A DNA stretch of 64,000 nt from Phycisphaerales bacterium (GCA_009691725.1 SIAP01000003.1:1-64000), one strand, 5' to 3'; positions 1 to 8,530 are shown, counted from the first letter of the stretch. Made by a program: numbers and translations. The notes: generated by a model from the sequence alone, not told the origin.

Positions 1-578
1 GCGGGGATGCGAGGGACAAGGATTTTCCACGCGGATTGCTCGAGGAGGAGCCCGGTTGGTGCGCCATGAGCGTCGCGCACAATGGTGCCCCCAGCGATGT
101 CGTTGCGAATGTCGAGCAGGTCGAGCACCGCCTGATTCACGAGCGCGGCATGTTGATCGCAGCGCCACGCGACAACCTTGCGATTGCCAGCGGCGCGAAG
201 CCATGAGAGGTCTGGGCGATTGCCATTCACGGGGGGTTGATGCCAATGCTGCTCGTTCCAACCGAACGCTTCGAGCCAGGCGTTGGGTGCAAGCTGCGCA
301 GCGTGCGACTCGATGAGTCGATCGAAATCTTCGCGGCAAGTTGCACTCGAGAGATCGAGTCGCTGCATCGACAGTCCACCCATGAGCAGATGTGCGTGCG
401 CATCGATGAGTCCGGGGAGAATCCACGCACCGGAAAGGTTGAGCGTGTCGCGCTCGCCGTGTCCGTGAGACTCGCCGAGCGATTCGATTCGGCCATCGGC
501 CAGCGACATGCCACTCGTCCACGGTCGCAGCGGATCACCCGTCCAAATGTGCGCGCAGGTGACCTGTCGAATGGGCAT
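1..578 (-). CDS. Amidohydrolase family 3 (YtcJ-like) metal-dependent hydrolase, 3' end cut by window
   Basis: The reverse complement reads as an open frame of about 192 codons from an ATG at 578 and runs off the left edge, so the C-terminal part is missing; it is absent from the ORF track for lack of a stop. The N-terminus has the small beta domain typical of urease-superfamily amidohydrolases followed by LPGLIDAHAHL, whose HxH supplies two metal ligands. The stretch after it (WNEQHW, NRPDLSWL, later GLLLE) resembles YtcJ-like members, which hydrolyse amide or imide bonds of unknown substrates. There is no signal peptide, so it is probably cytoplasmic. TACCTT lies 6 nt before the ATG without a Shine-Dalgarno, suggesting a leaderless start. 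It is divergent from the lipoprotein gene at 695. The family is confident; the substrate is unknown. Confidence 0.8.
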   Translation of the reverse strand, partial: MPIRQVTCAHIWTGDPLRPWTSGMSLADGRIESLGESHGHGERDTLNLSGAWILPGLIDAHAHLLMGGLSMQRLDLSSATCREDFDRLIESHAAQLAPNAWLEAFGWNEQHWHQPPVNGNRPDLSWLRAAGNRKVVAWRCDQHAALVNQAVLDLLDIRNDIAGGTIVRDAHGAPTGLLLEQSAWKILVPRIP

Positions 579-694
579 TTCTCAAAGGTACCGCTTGCGC
601 CGTCGCAGCGGCGCGCCGTCGCGAGGGCGCGGTGTCAATTGCGCACTGGGAACCCTTCACGGGCGCGATGCGCGCAATTGCTTATCCTTTCACA

Positions 695-1405
695 ATGAGA
701 TTGACATGCATATGGCTGCTCGTTGGCGCAGCACTCGCTGGATGTGGCGAGCCGACTGCGCCCCCAAAGCCGCCAACTCCCGTGACGCAGAATTCCAACA
801 CCGCACGTGCGCCGCAGGCCCCATTGCCTCCCAAGGCCAGTGCGCCCGCGAATCCAACTGGTGTCGCATCGACTGCGCCGATTCCACTTTCGACTCCAAA
901 CGCAGATGCTGCAGCACAAAGAGTGTCGAGCGCAGATTCGGACGCGAAGATCGTGGAGATCGCAGGTTTCGTGATGCCAAAGCCCGTGACATGGCAGTGG
1001 CAGAGTCCATCCATGCAGTTTCGCGCGCTGCAATACTCGGTGCCCGGAACTGGGGAGTCCGCAGGCGCGGCGGAAGTCGTGTTCAGTGTTTTTGCGGCGG
1101 GTGACGGCGGTCCGGTCGACATGAATGTCAAGAGATGGACGAGCCAGTTTCGAAACGATGATGACTCACAGGCGACGCCGAAACTAGAGGATCGAACGGT
1201 CGCCGGAATTCCCGTGAAGTGGATCGAGTTGAGCGGGCGCTATCAAGGAATGGGACAGGCCGCACCTCGACCAAACATGATGCAACTGGGCGCGATCTTG
1301 CAAGCACCAGATCGCACGGTTTTCATCAGACTCGTTGGACCGTCAGCGACCGTCGAAGCTGCACGGGCTGATTTCGAAGCGATGGTCAATGGGCTGCGGC
1401 AGTGA
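695..1405 (+). CDS. Predicted lipoprotein of unknown function
   Basis: 236 aa from the internal ATG at 695. The longer ORF start at 632 is rejected because [17 protein letters not shown] is a complete lipoprotein signal with lipobox LAGC. After the cysteine comes a roughly 70-residue Pro/Ala/Thr-rich linker and then a compact domain of about 150 residues with alternating strands. The best motifs are the [11 protein letters not shown] start and the late segment [12 protein letters not shown]; this pattern recurs in planctomycete secreted proteins of unknown role, which I state from general familiarity. TATCCT lies 6 nt before the ATG. The 3' end overlaps the convergent sodA gene by 20 nt. No enzyme motif is visible. 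Confidence 0.7.
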   Translation: MRLTCIWLLVGAALAGCGEPTAPPKPPTPVTQNSNTARAPQAPLPPKASAPANPTGVASTAPIPLSTPNADAAAQRVSSADSDAKIVEIAGFVMPKPVTWQWQSPSMQFRALQYSVPGTGESAGAAEVVFSVFAAGDGGPVDMNVKRWTSQFRNDDDSQATPKLEDRTVAGIPVKWIELSGRYQGMGQAAPRPNMMQLGAILQAPDRTVFIRLVGPSATVEAARADFEAMVNGLRQ

Positions 1406-2018
1406 ATCGTCGGTTCACTTCGTTCCAATTGACGACATCCCACCACGCAGCCAAGTAATCGGCTCTGCGATTCTGATAGTTCAGGTAGTAGGCATGCTCC
1501 CAGACGTCGATGCCCATCAGTGGCGTGCCCGCCATATCAACGAAACCCTTCATCAGCGGGTTGTCTTGATTCGGTGTGGATGTGATCGCAACCGAACGAT
1601 CCCCCTTGACGACGAGCCACGCCCAGCCTGAACCAAATCGCTTCATTCCAGCCTCTGCGAAGGACTTCTTGAATGAGTCCATCGACCCACACGATGCGTC
1701 GATTGCAGCTGCGAGTCCAGCACTCGGCGCGCCCCCTTGACCCGTGGGCGCCATGATCTGCCAGAACATGGAGTGATTCCAATGTCCACCGCCATTGTTG
1801 CGCACCATGGCGCGGATGGTTTCTGGGATCGATCCCAACTGCACGCAGATTTCATCCATCGTCCAATTGGCGAACGCAGGCTGTCCATCGAGTGCCTTGT
1901 TGAGATTGTCAACATACGCCTGATGATGCTTGGTGCGATGAATCAGCATCGTCTTTGAGTCGATCGTTGGTTCGAGTGCGTTGTCTGCATAGGGAAGTGT
2001 GGGAAGTGTGAATGGCAT
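1386..2018 (-). CDS. sodA: Superoxide dismutase, Mn-type of the Fe/Mn family
   Basis: 210 aa, the usual length for this family, starting at the ATG of [10 protein letters not shown]; the longer ORF upstream is out of context. It dismutates superoxide to H2O2 and O2 in the cytoplasm. The metal ligands are visible: the N-terminal His in the HRTKHH region, His in [11 protein letters not shown], and Asp and His in [16 protein letters not shown] places the outer-sphere glutamine where Mn enzymes carry it, and Gly replaces the Gln of Fe enzymes in the GGGH motif, so Mn specificity is favoured by inference. Unlike most leading genes here it has a leader of roughly 50 nt and a GGAG site about 7 nt before the ATG. 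It is divergent from thiE. Confidence 0.95.
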   Translation of the reverse strand: MPFTLPTLPYADNALEPTIDSKTMLIHRTKHHQAYVDNLNKALDGQPAFANWTMDEICVQLGSIPETIRAMVRNNGGGHWNHSMFWQIMAPTGQGGAPSAGLAAAIDASCGSMDSFKKSFAEAGMKRFGSGWAWLVVKGDRSVAITSTPNQDNPLMKGFVDMAGTPLMGIDVWEHAYYLNYQNRRADYLAAWWDVVNWNEVNRRFTAAAH

Positions 2019-2131
2019 GTGTTGCTCCGTGCGAGATTGTGTGGGTGACCTTTTCTGTGGCACGGAAGGATAGCCGCACTGCAGCCAAGTGGATCGCTCG
2101 TGCGTAATGGCGTGCGCACTACCCTTGCGCC

Positions 2132-3166
2132 ATGCGACATCCGATTCGACTTCTCGATGCTGCTGCAAACCGTGCGGTCGAAGCGGCCCGTGTGCTCGAG
2201 GATCTTGCGCGTTTCTGCGTGGATGATGCGAGTGTGACCGCGCAATACAAAGCACTGCGGCATGAGCTTGTCGCCGCGCTGGGGGCAATTGACGCTGGAA
2301 CGCGCGAAGCGAACCGCGATCTCGGTGGTGATGTCGGGACGACAATCGAAGGCGCGAACGAGGGGCGGCGCGAGAGCCTTGCTTCGCTCGGGGCTGCCAA
2401 CGGATCTCGGCTCTGCGAGGCACTGCGAACGCTCGAGGAGGGGATGAAACTGGTTGGCGGAGCGGATTCCAAATGGCGGATGATCGAGTCGATTCGCTAC
2501 CGTGCGTACACACTCAACGCGCAATTGGCTCTTCGGCTGCGGACAACGGCAGTGCGGCAATGGCGCGTCTGCGTGCTCTTCACCCAGTCGCTCTGCCGTC
2601 GTCCCTGCCGCGATGTGCTCAATGAGGTGCTCGCTGCCGGTGCAGATTGCATTCAACTGCGCGAAAAGGAGATGTCGACCGCCGAACTCGTCGCGCACGC
2701 ACGAGTCGTCGTCTCGCGCGCGCATGAAGTCGGGACGAGCGTGATCATCAACGACCGCGTTGATATTGCGCTCGCAGCGGGGGCAGATGGCGTGCACCTT
2801 GGCGGGAGTGATCTTGCAATCGCAGATGCGCGGCGTATTGCGGGGGGGGCGCTGCTCATTGGTGCGACTGCGCACAACGCCGACGAAGCGCGCGCTGCCA
2901 TCGAACATGGCGCCGATGGATGCGGGATCGGTGCGATGTTTTCTTCGACCGTGAAGCCAGAGCAACCGCCGTCGGGTCCAATGTGGATGGCTGAGTTTGC
3001 CGCAAAGTGGCCAAAGATGCCGCACCTCGCCATCGGCGGGATCACCCCAGAAAATGCTGTGCAACTGAGGGCAGTGGGATGCCGTGGCGTCGCCGTCTCG
3101 ACAAGCGTCTGCGCAGCGGATGACCCCGGAGCGCAGGTGGCAAGGCTCTGCGAGATCTTTTCGTGA
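2132..3166 (+). CDS. thiE: Thiamine-phosphate synthase with N-terminal ThiD2-like domain
   Basis: 344 aa. Residues 1-130 match the ThiD2-type domain found ahead of ThiE in cyanobacteria and planctomycetes (opening [23 protein letters not shown]). Residues 140-344 form the ThiE TIM barrel: [27 protein letters not shown], and the phosphate-binding IGGITPEN. ThiE joins hydroxymethylpyrimidine diphosphate with thiazole phosphate to give thiamine phosphate; the N-terminal domain is proposed in the literature to phosphorylate the pyrimidine. TACCCT sits 6 nt before the ATG, suggesting a leaderless start. The stop overlaps the next gene as GTGA. No TPP riboswitch fits in the 113-nt gap to sodA. Confidence 0.93.
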   Translation: MRHPIRLLDAAANRAVEAARVLEDLARFCVDDASVTAQYKALRHELVAALGAIDAGTREANRDLGGDVGTTIEGANEGRRESLASLGAANGSRLCEALRTLEEGMKLVGGADSKWRMIESIRYRAYTLNAQLALRLRTTAVRQWRVCVLFTQSLCRRPCRDVLNEVLAAGADCIQLREKEMSTAELVAHARVVVSRAHEVGTSVIINDRVDIALAAGADGVHLGGSDLAIADARRIAGGALLIGATAHNADEARAAIEHGADGCGIGAMFSSTVKPEQPPSGPMWMAEFAAKWPKMPHLAIGGITPENAVQLRAVGCRGVAVSTSVCAADDPGAQVARLCEIFS

Positions 3167-4023
3167 ATGCCCGCCCTCGCGCGCCTGCGCCCGCGCCTGT
3201 GACGCATGGCGAACTCGAACTCCTCGGTACAGGAACAAGTTCTGGAGTGCCACTGATCGGCTGCGCCTGCCCGACATGCACATCGACCGATCCGCGAGAT
3301 CAGCGACTTCGCACCAGCGCCGTACTGCGTTTTCGTGATCCCGCGGGGATCGATCGCGTTGTGCTGATTGATGTTTCGCCTGATCATCGCACGCAAGCTC
3401 TCAAGAGTGGCATCACACGCTGCGATGGAATACTCATCACGCACTCGCACGTGGATCATGTGTGGGGTCTGGACGAAGTGCGTCGATACAACGCACTGAT
3501 GCAGTCGCCGATTGATCTCTACGCAGACACATCGACACTCGCTGACCTCGGGCGGGTTTACGAACACATCTTTGAGCCGAGCCGAAACATCAACAACTCG
3601 TTCGTTGCGAACTTGATTGCGCACCGCGTCACCCCTGGCGTCTCGATCGCTCTGCACGGACTTCGGCTGACTCCATTCACTGTGCTTCATGGGCGCTCGC
3701 CCGTGCTGGCATGGCGGATCGAAACAATTGACGGCGGCGATGGCGGGGGAGTGTTTCCGCTGGCGTACTGCACCGATGTTTCTGGATTTCCCCCCGATGC
3801 CTACACGCACCTGCGTGGCCTGCGAGTGCTCGTGTTGGACATGCTGCGTTTTCGCGCCCATCCAACCCACTTCACGGTTGATCAATCCGTGGCGCATGCT
3901 GCCGAAATCGCAGCCGCGCGAACCGTGTTTGTGCACATGACACACAACATCCGACACGCCGAACTTGACCCCCGATTACCCGCCTCCATGTCGCTTGGTT
4001 TCGATGGTCTGCGGTTGCCCTGA
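3163..4023 (+). CDS. PhnP-like MBL-fold phosphodiesterase
   Basis: 286 aa from a GTG that overlaps the thiE stop (GTGA), implying coupling. The N-terminus has the PhnP-type signature GTGTSSGVPLIGCACPTC with Cys residues that bind a structural zinc in PhnP, followed by the metallo-beta-lactamase motif THSHVDHVWGLD and downstream Asp (CTDVSG) and His (HMTHNIRHAE) ligands. PhnP hydrolyses 5-phosphoribosyl 1,2-cyclic phosphate; no phn genes are nearby, so the substrate here may be another cyclic phosphodiester. It has no signal peptide and is likely cytoplasmic. A poorly conserved Pro/Ala-rich 15-residue N-terminus suggests the true start could lie a little downstream. Confidence 0.85.
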   Translation: MNARPRAPAPAPVTHGELELLGTGTSSGVPLIGCACPTCTSTDPRDQRLRTSAVLRFRDPAGIDRVVLIDVSPDHRTQALKSGITRCDGILITHSHVDHVWGLDEVRRYNALMQSPIDLYADTSTLADLGRVYEHIFEPSRNINNSFVANLIAHRVTPGVSIALHGLRLTPFTVLHGRSPVLAWRIETIDGGDGGGVFPLAYCTDVSGFPPDAYTHLRGLRVLVLDMLRFRAHPTHFTVDQSVAHAAEIAAARTVFVHMTHNIRHAELDPRLPASMSLGFDGLRLP

Positions 4024-4032
4024 CCCCCTTGC

Positions 4033-4038
4033 TAATAT
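4033..4038 (+). promoter_or_regulatory. Putative -10 element (TAATAT) of atpG
   Basis: TAATAT follows a TGC, as in extended -10 promoters, and lies 12 nt before the atpG ATG. No good -35 is visible at the usual distance, so this is a tentative call. It fits the pattern of TANNNT hexamers close to start codons seen across the window and would give a leader of only a few nucleotides. Confidence 0.4.
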
Positions 4039-4050
4039 CCCGAACTCCTT

Positions 4051-4953
4051 ATGGCTCAAATCCGCGAAATTAAGAAACGAATGGTCGCCGTTCGCACCAT
4101 CCAGCGCATCACGAAGACGATGCAGATGATCGCCACCGCGAAGTTCACCGCAGCACTCCAACGATCGAAAGCAACACGCCCATACACACAGCGCATCCGC
4201 GAACTCGTTGCGGAAGTCGCGGCAGCCGCTGGTGATGTCGTCAATCCGCTGCTGGGCGGTCGTGTATTGGGTGGTGGGGGAAAGGCCGTCGGCAAAGAAG
4301 TTCTTCTCGTGGTGAGTTCCGACCGAGGGCTCTGCGGCGCGTACAACGGAAGTGTCCTGCGTACTGCGATGGCTGAGATTCGTCGTCGCCGCGCCGAGAA
4401 ACGCGAGATGATCGTGGAGACAGCTGGCAAGAAGGCCGTCTCATACTTCCGATTTCAGAAGATCGATGTCGCAGAACGCCACGCCTTTGGTGACAAACCA
4501 TCGTTCGCAGAAGTTGCCGCACTGGCAGACCGATACATGGCCGATTACACGGCGGGCAAGGTTGACGCCGTCTATGTGGCGTACATGCGATTCGTCTCGA
4601 CATCGCGTCAGGTACCTGAAATCATGCAATTGCTGCCGCTCGTGCAAGTCCTGCCGGTGGCACTCCAAGGTGGGCAGGCAGTCAAGGGCGCAACGACGGT
4701 CTACGAGTATCGCCCGAGTGCTGAAGCGCTGCTCAACGAACTTCTACCGAAGTCTGTCAAGGTGTCACTCTTTCAGGCGATGAATGATGCGATCGTCAGC
4801 GAGAATGTGATGCGCATGGTGGCAATGAAAGCTGCGACCGACAATGCGGGCGGGCTTGGTCGAACTCTCAAGCGCAATTTCAATCGTGCGCGTCAGGCAA
4901 AGATCACCACCGAACTCACCGAAATCGTCTCTGGCGCGGCCGCGTTGGAATGA
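4051..4953 (+). CDS. atpG: F-type ATP synthase gamma subunit
   Basis: 300 aa, normal length. The N-terminus MAQIREIKKRM...RITKTMQMIA is the conserved helix of the gamma shaft, followed by SDRGLCGAYN, and the C-terminal helix (MKAATDNAGG...RARQAKITTELTEI) that pairs with it inside the alpha3beta3 head. Gamma rotates within the catalytic hexamer and couples proton flow to ATP synthesis at the inner membrane. The usual partners atpA, atpD, atpH and atpC are not in this window: the upstream gene is a PhnP-like hydrolase and the downstream gene is a convergent rhodanese-like lipoprotein. It therefore appears to be transcribed separately from any main atp operon. Confidence 0.97.
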   Translation: MAQIREIKKRMVAVRTIQRITKTMQMIATAKFTAALQRSKATRPYTQRIRELVAEVAAAAGDVVNPLLGGRVLGGGGKAVGKEVLLVVSSDRGLCGAYNGSVLRTAMAEIRRRRAEKREMIVETAGKKAVSYFRFQKIDVAERHAFGDKPSFAEVAALADRYMADYTAGKVDAVYVAYMRFVSTSRQVPEIMQLLPLVQVLPVALQGGQAVKGATTVYEYRPSAEALLNELLPKSVKVSLFQAMNDAIVSENVMRMVAMKAATDNAGGLGRTLKRNFNRARQAKITTELTEIVSGAAALE

Positions 4954-4980
4954 TGTCGCGGCGGCAAGGGCGCACGCAAC

Positions 4981-5493
4981 TCACATCACGGGCTTGTCCG
5001 GCAATTGTGGAGCATCTGCTGGGATGCCTGTTTGCACTTCATTGCCCGCCTTCTCCCACGCCTTCAAGCCACCCTCGAGTGTGTAGACAGTCTTGAATCC
5101 CAACTCGAGTAGGCGCTTGCTTGCGGCCTTCGCGAGGATGTCGTCGTAGTCGGTGTCGTACACGCACATGATGTCGTACTTCTCCAAGAGTCCTGGCGCT
5201 TCAAGAGTCATATCCTCGAATGGCAAGCTGATCGCTCCGGCGATGTGCTTCTGCGCGTAGTGCGCTCGACTGCGTGGATCGATGAATGCAGAGGTCTTGC
5301 CTGACTGAAAGACACCTCCGGGTTTGTTCATCGCAGCCATCACGTGGTACGCATCGAGATAGACCAAGTCGCGGTCGCTGGTGCTCACCTCGCACGCAGC
5401 CAGCACGCACACGATTCCAGCAAGCGTTCCTCTCAACGAGCCCCTCAACACGGCCGTCAACGAGTCTTGTGTGTCGGTGCGAATGTGTCCCAT
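4981..5493 (-). CDS. Rhodanese-like lipoprotein lacking the catalytic cysteine
   Basis: 170 aa. The N-terminal signal ends in the lipobox-like VLAAC, so the protein is probably membrane-anchored and periplasmic. The rest is one rhodanese domain: an AFIDPRSRAHYAQKHIAGAISLP-type start, the active-site loop region, then a KRLLELGFKTVYTLEGGLKAWEKAG end. In active rhodaneses the central strand is followed by a Cys-containing loop; here the strand IMCVY is followed by DTDYDD, so the position of the catalytic Cys is Asp. It should not be a sulfurtransferase and may bind ligands or partners instead. GGAG lies 7 nt before the ATG. It is divergent from the DsbD-N-like gene at 5550, and a shared redox role is only an inference. 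Confidence 0.82.
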   Translation of the reverse strand: MGHIRTDTQDSLTAVLRGSLRGTLAGIVCVLAACEVSTSDRDLVYLDAYHVMAAMNKPGGVFQSGKTSAFIDPRSRAHYAQKHIAGAISLPFEDMTLEAPGLLEKYDIMCVYDTDYDDILAKAASKRLLELGFKTVYTLEGGLKAWEKAGNEVQTGIPADAPQLPDKPVM

Positions 5494-5549
5494 CGAAGTT
5501 CTCCAGTTTCGTTAGATCATCACGCGTGTCAAGTACGCTGACCCGCACG

Positions 5550-6389
5550 ATGATCATTTCAAGGGCGATGCGGTTGGCAGTCTATGGCGCGTGTGCATTC
5601 TTGACTCTTGCGGCGACGCGCGGCGCAGGTCCCGTTGCCGCGTCGATTGTCCCACACCTCGCAGTGGGGCACGATGGCAGCCACAACATCGTCGTTCGAT
5701 TCACCATCGATCCGCAATGGCATTTGTACTGGTCGAATCCCGGAGACAGCGGAATCGCTCCCACAGTCAAACTGACTTTGCCTGCAGGATGGACTGCGAG
5801 TGAGCCAATCTTCCCTCGCCCGCAAGTCTTCGGCACGTCCAAGGATCGAACCTATGGCTATTCGAGTTCGCTGGATCTCTTGGTGCCTGTGACTGCAGCC
5901 GCAGGCGATACCGCGACCTCGATCGCAGTCACAGCGAGCATCGAATGGATGACGTGCAAGGGGTCGGTCTGTGTCTTTGGCAAGTTCGACGGTCCAGCGC
6001 AGGTGTCCACACAGGCAGTGCCGATTGCGGGGCTCTCGATTGTGCGGGCCTATCCATCGAAACTTCCACCAAGTATCTCGACGACATTCGAGGGCATGCT
6101 GACAGCGCCAACACTTGTGATCTCCGCTGCGGCATCTGCCGGAATAGAGGGGATGCGCTTCATTCCCGACTCCGTCGCTGGCATTGAGTTCTTGGATGGA
6201 ACTGGTCCGATGATCGCAAAGATTTCGGGCGAGCGCGTGGCGATTCGCATACCCTTCGCAGTTCATCTCGCGGATGCGGTGGATGGTCCGCCGCGCCTGC
6301 GCGGACTTTTGCTGACAGGTTCAAAGGACTCGGACTCAACCTATCGGATCGATCTCGCCCTTCCGGATGTTCCGGCGAAGGCGAAGTGA
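5550..6389 (+). CDS. Secreted protein with DsbD N-terminal (alpha)-like domain
   Basis: 279 aa from the ATG at 5550. The long ORF upstream (5286) runs antisense through the rhodanese gene and is rejected. A signal peptide (VYGACAFLTLAATRGAG) is followed by a domain with WHLYWSNPGDSG and, later, the segment EWMTCKGSVCVFG. That pair of motifs is characteristic of the N-terminal domain of DsbD/ScsB-type proteins, in which the two cysteines relay electrons in the periplasm. The membrane and thioredoxin domains of DsbD are absent, so any electron donor must be encoded elsewhere. TACGCT lies 10 nt before the ATG. The redoxin gene follows 40 nt downstream and is probably in the same transcript. Confidence 0.8.
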   Translation: MIISRAMRLAVYGACAFLTLAATRGAGPVAASIVPHLAVGHDGSHNIVVRFTIDPQWHLYWSNPGDSGIAPTVKLTLPAGWTASEPIFPRPQVFGTSKDRTYGYSSSLDLLVPVTAAAGDTATSIAVTASIEWMTCKGSVCVFGKFDGPAQVSTQAVPIAGLSIVRAYPSKLPPSISTTFEGMLTAPTLVISAAASAGIEGMRFIPDSVAGIEFLDGTGPMIAKISGERVAIRIPFAVHLADAVDGPPRLRGLLLTGSKDSDSTYRIDLALPDVPAKAK

Positions 6390-6428
6390 ATCATCGCGGA
6401 ACTCACGCACTTCTTTGAAGGGACACAC

Positions 6429-7139
6429 ATGCGCATGAACTACAAGGCAATCAGCACTGCAATCGTTGCTTCAACAGCCATCCTCCTCGCCGCAGCACAA
6501 CAAGATGCCCCGAAGGATGGTGGGAACAGTCCCGCGCCGCCAGCTGCGGATCCACAGAAGGATGCCCACAAAGGCCACAATCACAAGCATGCTGGCGCGA
6601 CGATTGGTCACGCCGCACCCGAGTTCACCCTCAAGAGTGTGGATGGCAAGACCTACAACCTCTCGGATTACAAGGGAAACATTGTGATCCTTGAGTGGTT
6701 CTGTTCAACATGCCCAGCGAGCGGGAATGGCGACAATTCCTACTGGGGAAGCGGCAGCGCGACCACGACCGTTGCTGGAGTGAAGGCCGCAGATCCCACT
6801 GCGATCTATCTCGCCATCAATTCGACCAAAGATGGTCATCAACAGCAGACGACCGCAGTCGAGGGCGCTGCAAGCGCAGCTGTTATCACCAAGGCTGGAC
6901 AAGCCATCCCAATTCTTGTCGATGCTGATGGCAAGGTCGGTCGTGCGTATGGAGCGAAGACAACTCCGCACGTGTTCATCGTGGACGGCACCGGAAACAT
7001 CGCGTACATCGGTGCGCCAACGAGCGACGATGGCAAGACCAACTACATCGTCAATGCCGTGACTGCGCTCAAGGCTGGAAAGCCGGTTGCGCCAGCGACC
7101 ACCAAGAACAAGGGTTGCGGCATCAAGTACGCAAAGTAG
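6429..7139 (+). CDS. Secreted redoxin / AhpC-TSA-like thioredoxin-fold protein
   Basis: 236 aa with a signal peptide (STAIVASTAILLAAA) and a His/Lys-rich linker (KGHNHKHAG) that may bind metal. The core from about residue 58 is a redoxin fold: APEFTLKSVDGKTYNLSDYKG, then LEWFCSTCPASGN containing a CxxC, and the cis-Pro region TTPHVFIVDGTGNIAYIG. Relatives usually have a single Cys in the WFNPxCP segment; the extra Cys here makes a thioredoxin-like CSTC. It ends in a Lys-rich tail with a lone Cys. With the upstream DsbD-N-like protein it forms a plausible periplasmic thiol redox pair. An A/G-rich GAAGGGAC precedes the start. The transcript ends at the hairpin at about 7172. Confidence 0.87.
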   Translation: MRMNYKAISTAIVASTAILLAAAQQDAPKDGGNSPAPPAADPQKDAHKGHNHKHAGATIGHAAPEFTLKSVDGKTYNLSDYKGNIVILEWFCSTCPASGNGDNSYWGSGSATTTVAGVKAADPTAIYLAINSTKDGHQQQTTAVEGAASAAVITKAGQAIPILVDADGKVGRAYGAKTTPHVFIVDGTGNIAYIGAPTSDDGKTNYIVNAVTALKAGKPVAPATTKNKGCGIKYAK

Positions 7140-7165
7140 TCACGAATCACCGCACGATCGACGAA

Positions 7166-7196
7166 AGAAAACCCCCAGCACTGCTGGGGGTTTTTG
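7166..7196. terminator. Bidirectional intrinsic terminator between redoxin and dnaN
   Basis: CCCCCAG...CTGGGGG forms a GC-rich stem of 7-8 bp with a 3-5 nt loop (7172-7190), followed by TTTTT on the plus strand. Four A's lie directly before it, giving a T-run on the minus strand. It stands between two convergent genes, so it can end both transcripts. Confidence 0.88.
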
Positions 7197-7208
7197 ATTC
7201 GGCTCTTG

Positions 7209-7298
7209 CTCGCCTTGGGGCTCGCCTTGGGGCTCGCCTTGGGGCTCGCCTTGGGGCTCGCCTTGGGGCTCGCCTTGGGGCTCGCCTTGGGGCTCGCC
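7209..7298. repeat. 12-bp tandem repeat, seven perfect copies plus a half copy
   Basis: The unit CTCGCCTTGGGG is repeated seven times without error from 7209 to 7292, followed by a partial unit CTCGCC. It lies in the 3' flank of dnaN (stop at 7342) beyond the bidirectional terminator. Because 12 is a multiple of 3 it opens artefactual frames on both strands (ARLG on plus, GEPQ on minus). Perfect identity suggests recent slippage. I see no gene or binding site in it. Confidence 0.95.
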
Positions 7299-7341
7299 GG
7301 GCGCGTCGCCTGTGGGTTTCCACAAGCGTGCGCGTCGAGCG

Positions 7342-8475
7342 CTATCCAGGCAAGTTCACTGGCATGATGACGTAGGTGAAGTCATTGCCGATCTTGACAA
7401 CACCTGGTCGGTTCGACCCCTTCAATTCGATCGCGATCTCCGTGGTGTCTGCGATTCGCAAGACATCTGTGACGTACGCCGGATTGAAGGCAATCTCGAT
7501 GGCGGCGCCTTCCCATGTGAGAGCTGGCAGATGCACTTCCGCATCGCCCATCTCTGCTGCGCGCGATGAGATGGTGAGCCCTGCAGCATCGAATGACATC
7601 TTGACGCCCTTGCTCTCTTCGTTTGTGAGCAGTGCAGCGCGTTTCACGGCGGCGGAGAGTTCAGCGGTATCGAATGTGCCCCGCCGATCATGGTCCTTTG
7701 GAACCACATCGTCAAAGGGTGGGAAAGTCCCCTCAATCAGACTCGACACCAACACGGCGGATTCGCCGATAGCGAATCGAATGCGGTTTCGATCCCGCGA
7801 AACCTGCACCGTTGCGTCATGATCGTCGAGGAGGCGATTGAGCACATTGAGTGCCTTTGTGGGGATGATGCAACTCGCATCGCCGTCCGCTGGACCACTG
7901 CAATCACCCCGCACTAATGCGAGTCGCCGTCCATCAGTTGCAACCATGCGAAGTCGTCGCGCCTTCCGTTCAAGGAAGACTCCGTTGAATGCGTAGCGAG
8001 TGTTGTCAGACGCCGTCGCGAAGACCGTTCGGCTAATCATGCGGCGCAGCGTGCCAGCAGAGACTTCGAATTCCGTTGGCGAATCATTCTTTTCGTTCTC
8101 GCCAGGAAACTCTCGTGGGTCGTAACCGTAGACGCGAAACTTTGAGTCCTCGCCACGCACCAGTGCAACATGCTTGTCCATTTCGAGCGTCAAAGTGGTG
8201 TCATCGCACGAACGCACGATCTGTTGAAGCTTGTCGGCGGGGATCAAGGCCTCGCCATCGGTGTGCACTTCGACGCTCGCCAGTTGCAGCGTGAGTCGAA
8301 TGTCCTGATCGGTCGCCCAGAGCCGCAGTGCGCCGTCGCGCGCGCCAAGTTTGACGCAGAGCAACATGGGGACAGTCGTGCGAGACATCACGACACTCGT
8401 CGCCATGGTCAGCGCATCCAAGAGCGCGGTGCGATCACAGACAATTTTCATCGAATCCGTTGCAGTGGTTGCCAT
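7342..8475 (-). CDS. dnaN: DNA polymerase III beta subunit (sliding clamp)
   Basis: 377 aa, normal length, with three clamp domains. Recognisable segments are MKIVCDRTALLDAL at the start of domain I, DGRRLALV and EGTFPPFDDVVP in the middle, and the C-terminal MPVNLPG, equivalent to the MPMRL end that forms the protein-binding pocket. The ring dimer tethers replicative polymerase to DNA. The start at ATG 8475 is supported by GAGGA 5 nt upstream; the conserved homology begins 8 residues later at MKIV, so that is an alternative start. TATATT lies 17 nt before the ATG. Neither dnaA nor recF is adjacent, so this is not a classical origin region. Confidence 0.97.
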   Translation of the reverse strand: MATTATDSMKIVCDRTALLDALTMATSVVMSRTTVPMLLCVKLGARDGALRLWATDQDIRLTLQLASVEVHTDGEALIPADKLQQIVRSCDDTTLTLEMDKHVALVRGEDSKFRVYGYDPREFPGENEKNDSPTEFEVSAGTLRRMISRTVFATASDNTRYAFNGVFLERKARRLRMVATDGRRLALVRGDCSGPADGDASCIIPTKALNVLNRLLDDHDATVQVSRDRNRIRFAIGESAVLVSSLIEGTFPPFDDVVPKDHDRRGTFDTAELSAAVKRAALLTNEESKGVKMSFDAAGLTISSRAAEMGDAEVHLPALTWEGAAIEIAFNPAYVTDVLRIADTTEIAIELKGSNRPGVVKIGNDFTYVIMPVNLPG

Positions 8476-8530
8476 AGGTTCCTCGACTTTGGAATATACC
8501 CGCCCTGTTCGACTCCTATCCTAATGTTCG

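Noticed and set aside
2019-2131. TPP riboswitch upstream of thiE
   Set aside because: The gap is 113 nt, includes the sodA leader, and no TPP-type conserved segments (CUGAGA) were seen near thiE.
7140-7325. ORF of GEPQ repeats on the minus strand and ARLG repeats on the plus strand
   Set aside because: Both frames come from the 12-bp tandem repeat, which keeps any frame open; there is no start context, homology or codon signal.
7342-8530. Replication origin next to dnaN
   Set aside because: No dnaA, no DnaA-box cluster and no AT-rich unwinding region were recognised; dnaN alone is not evidence of oriC.
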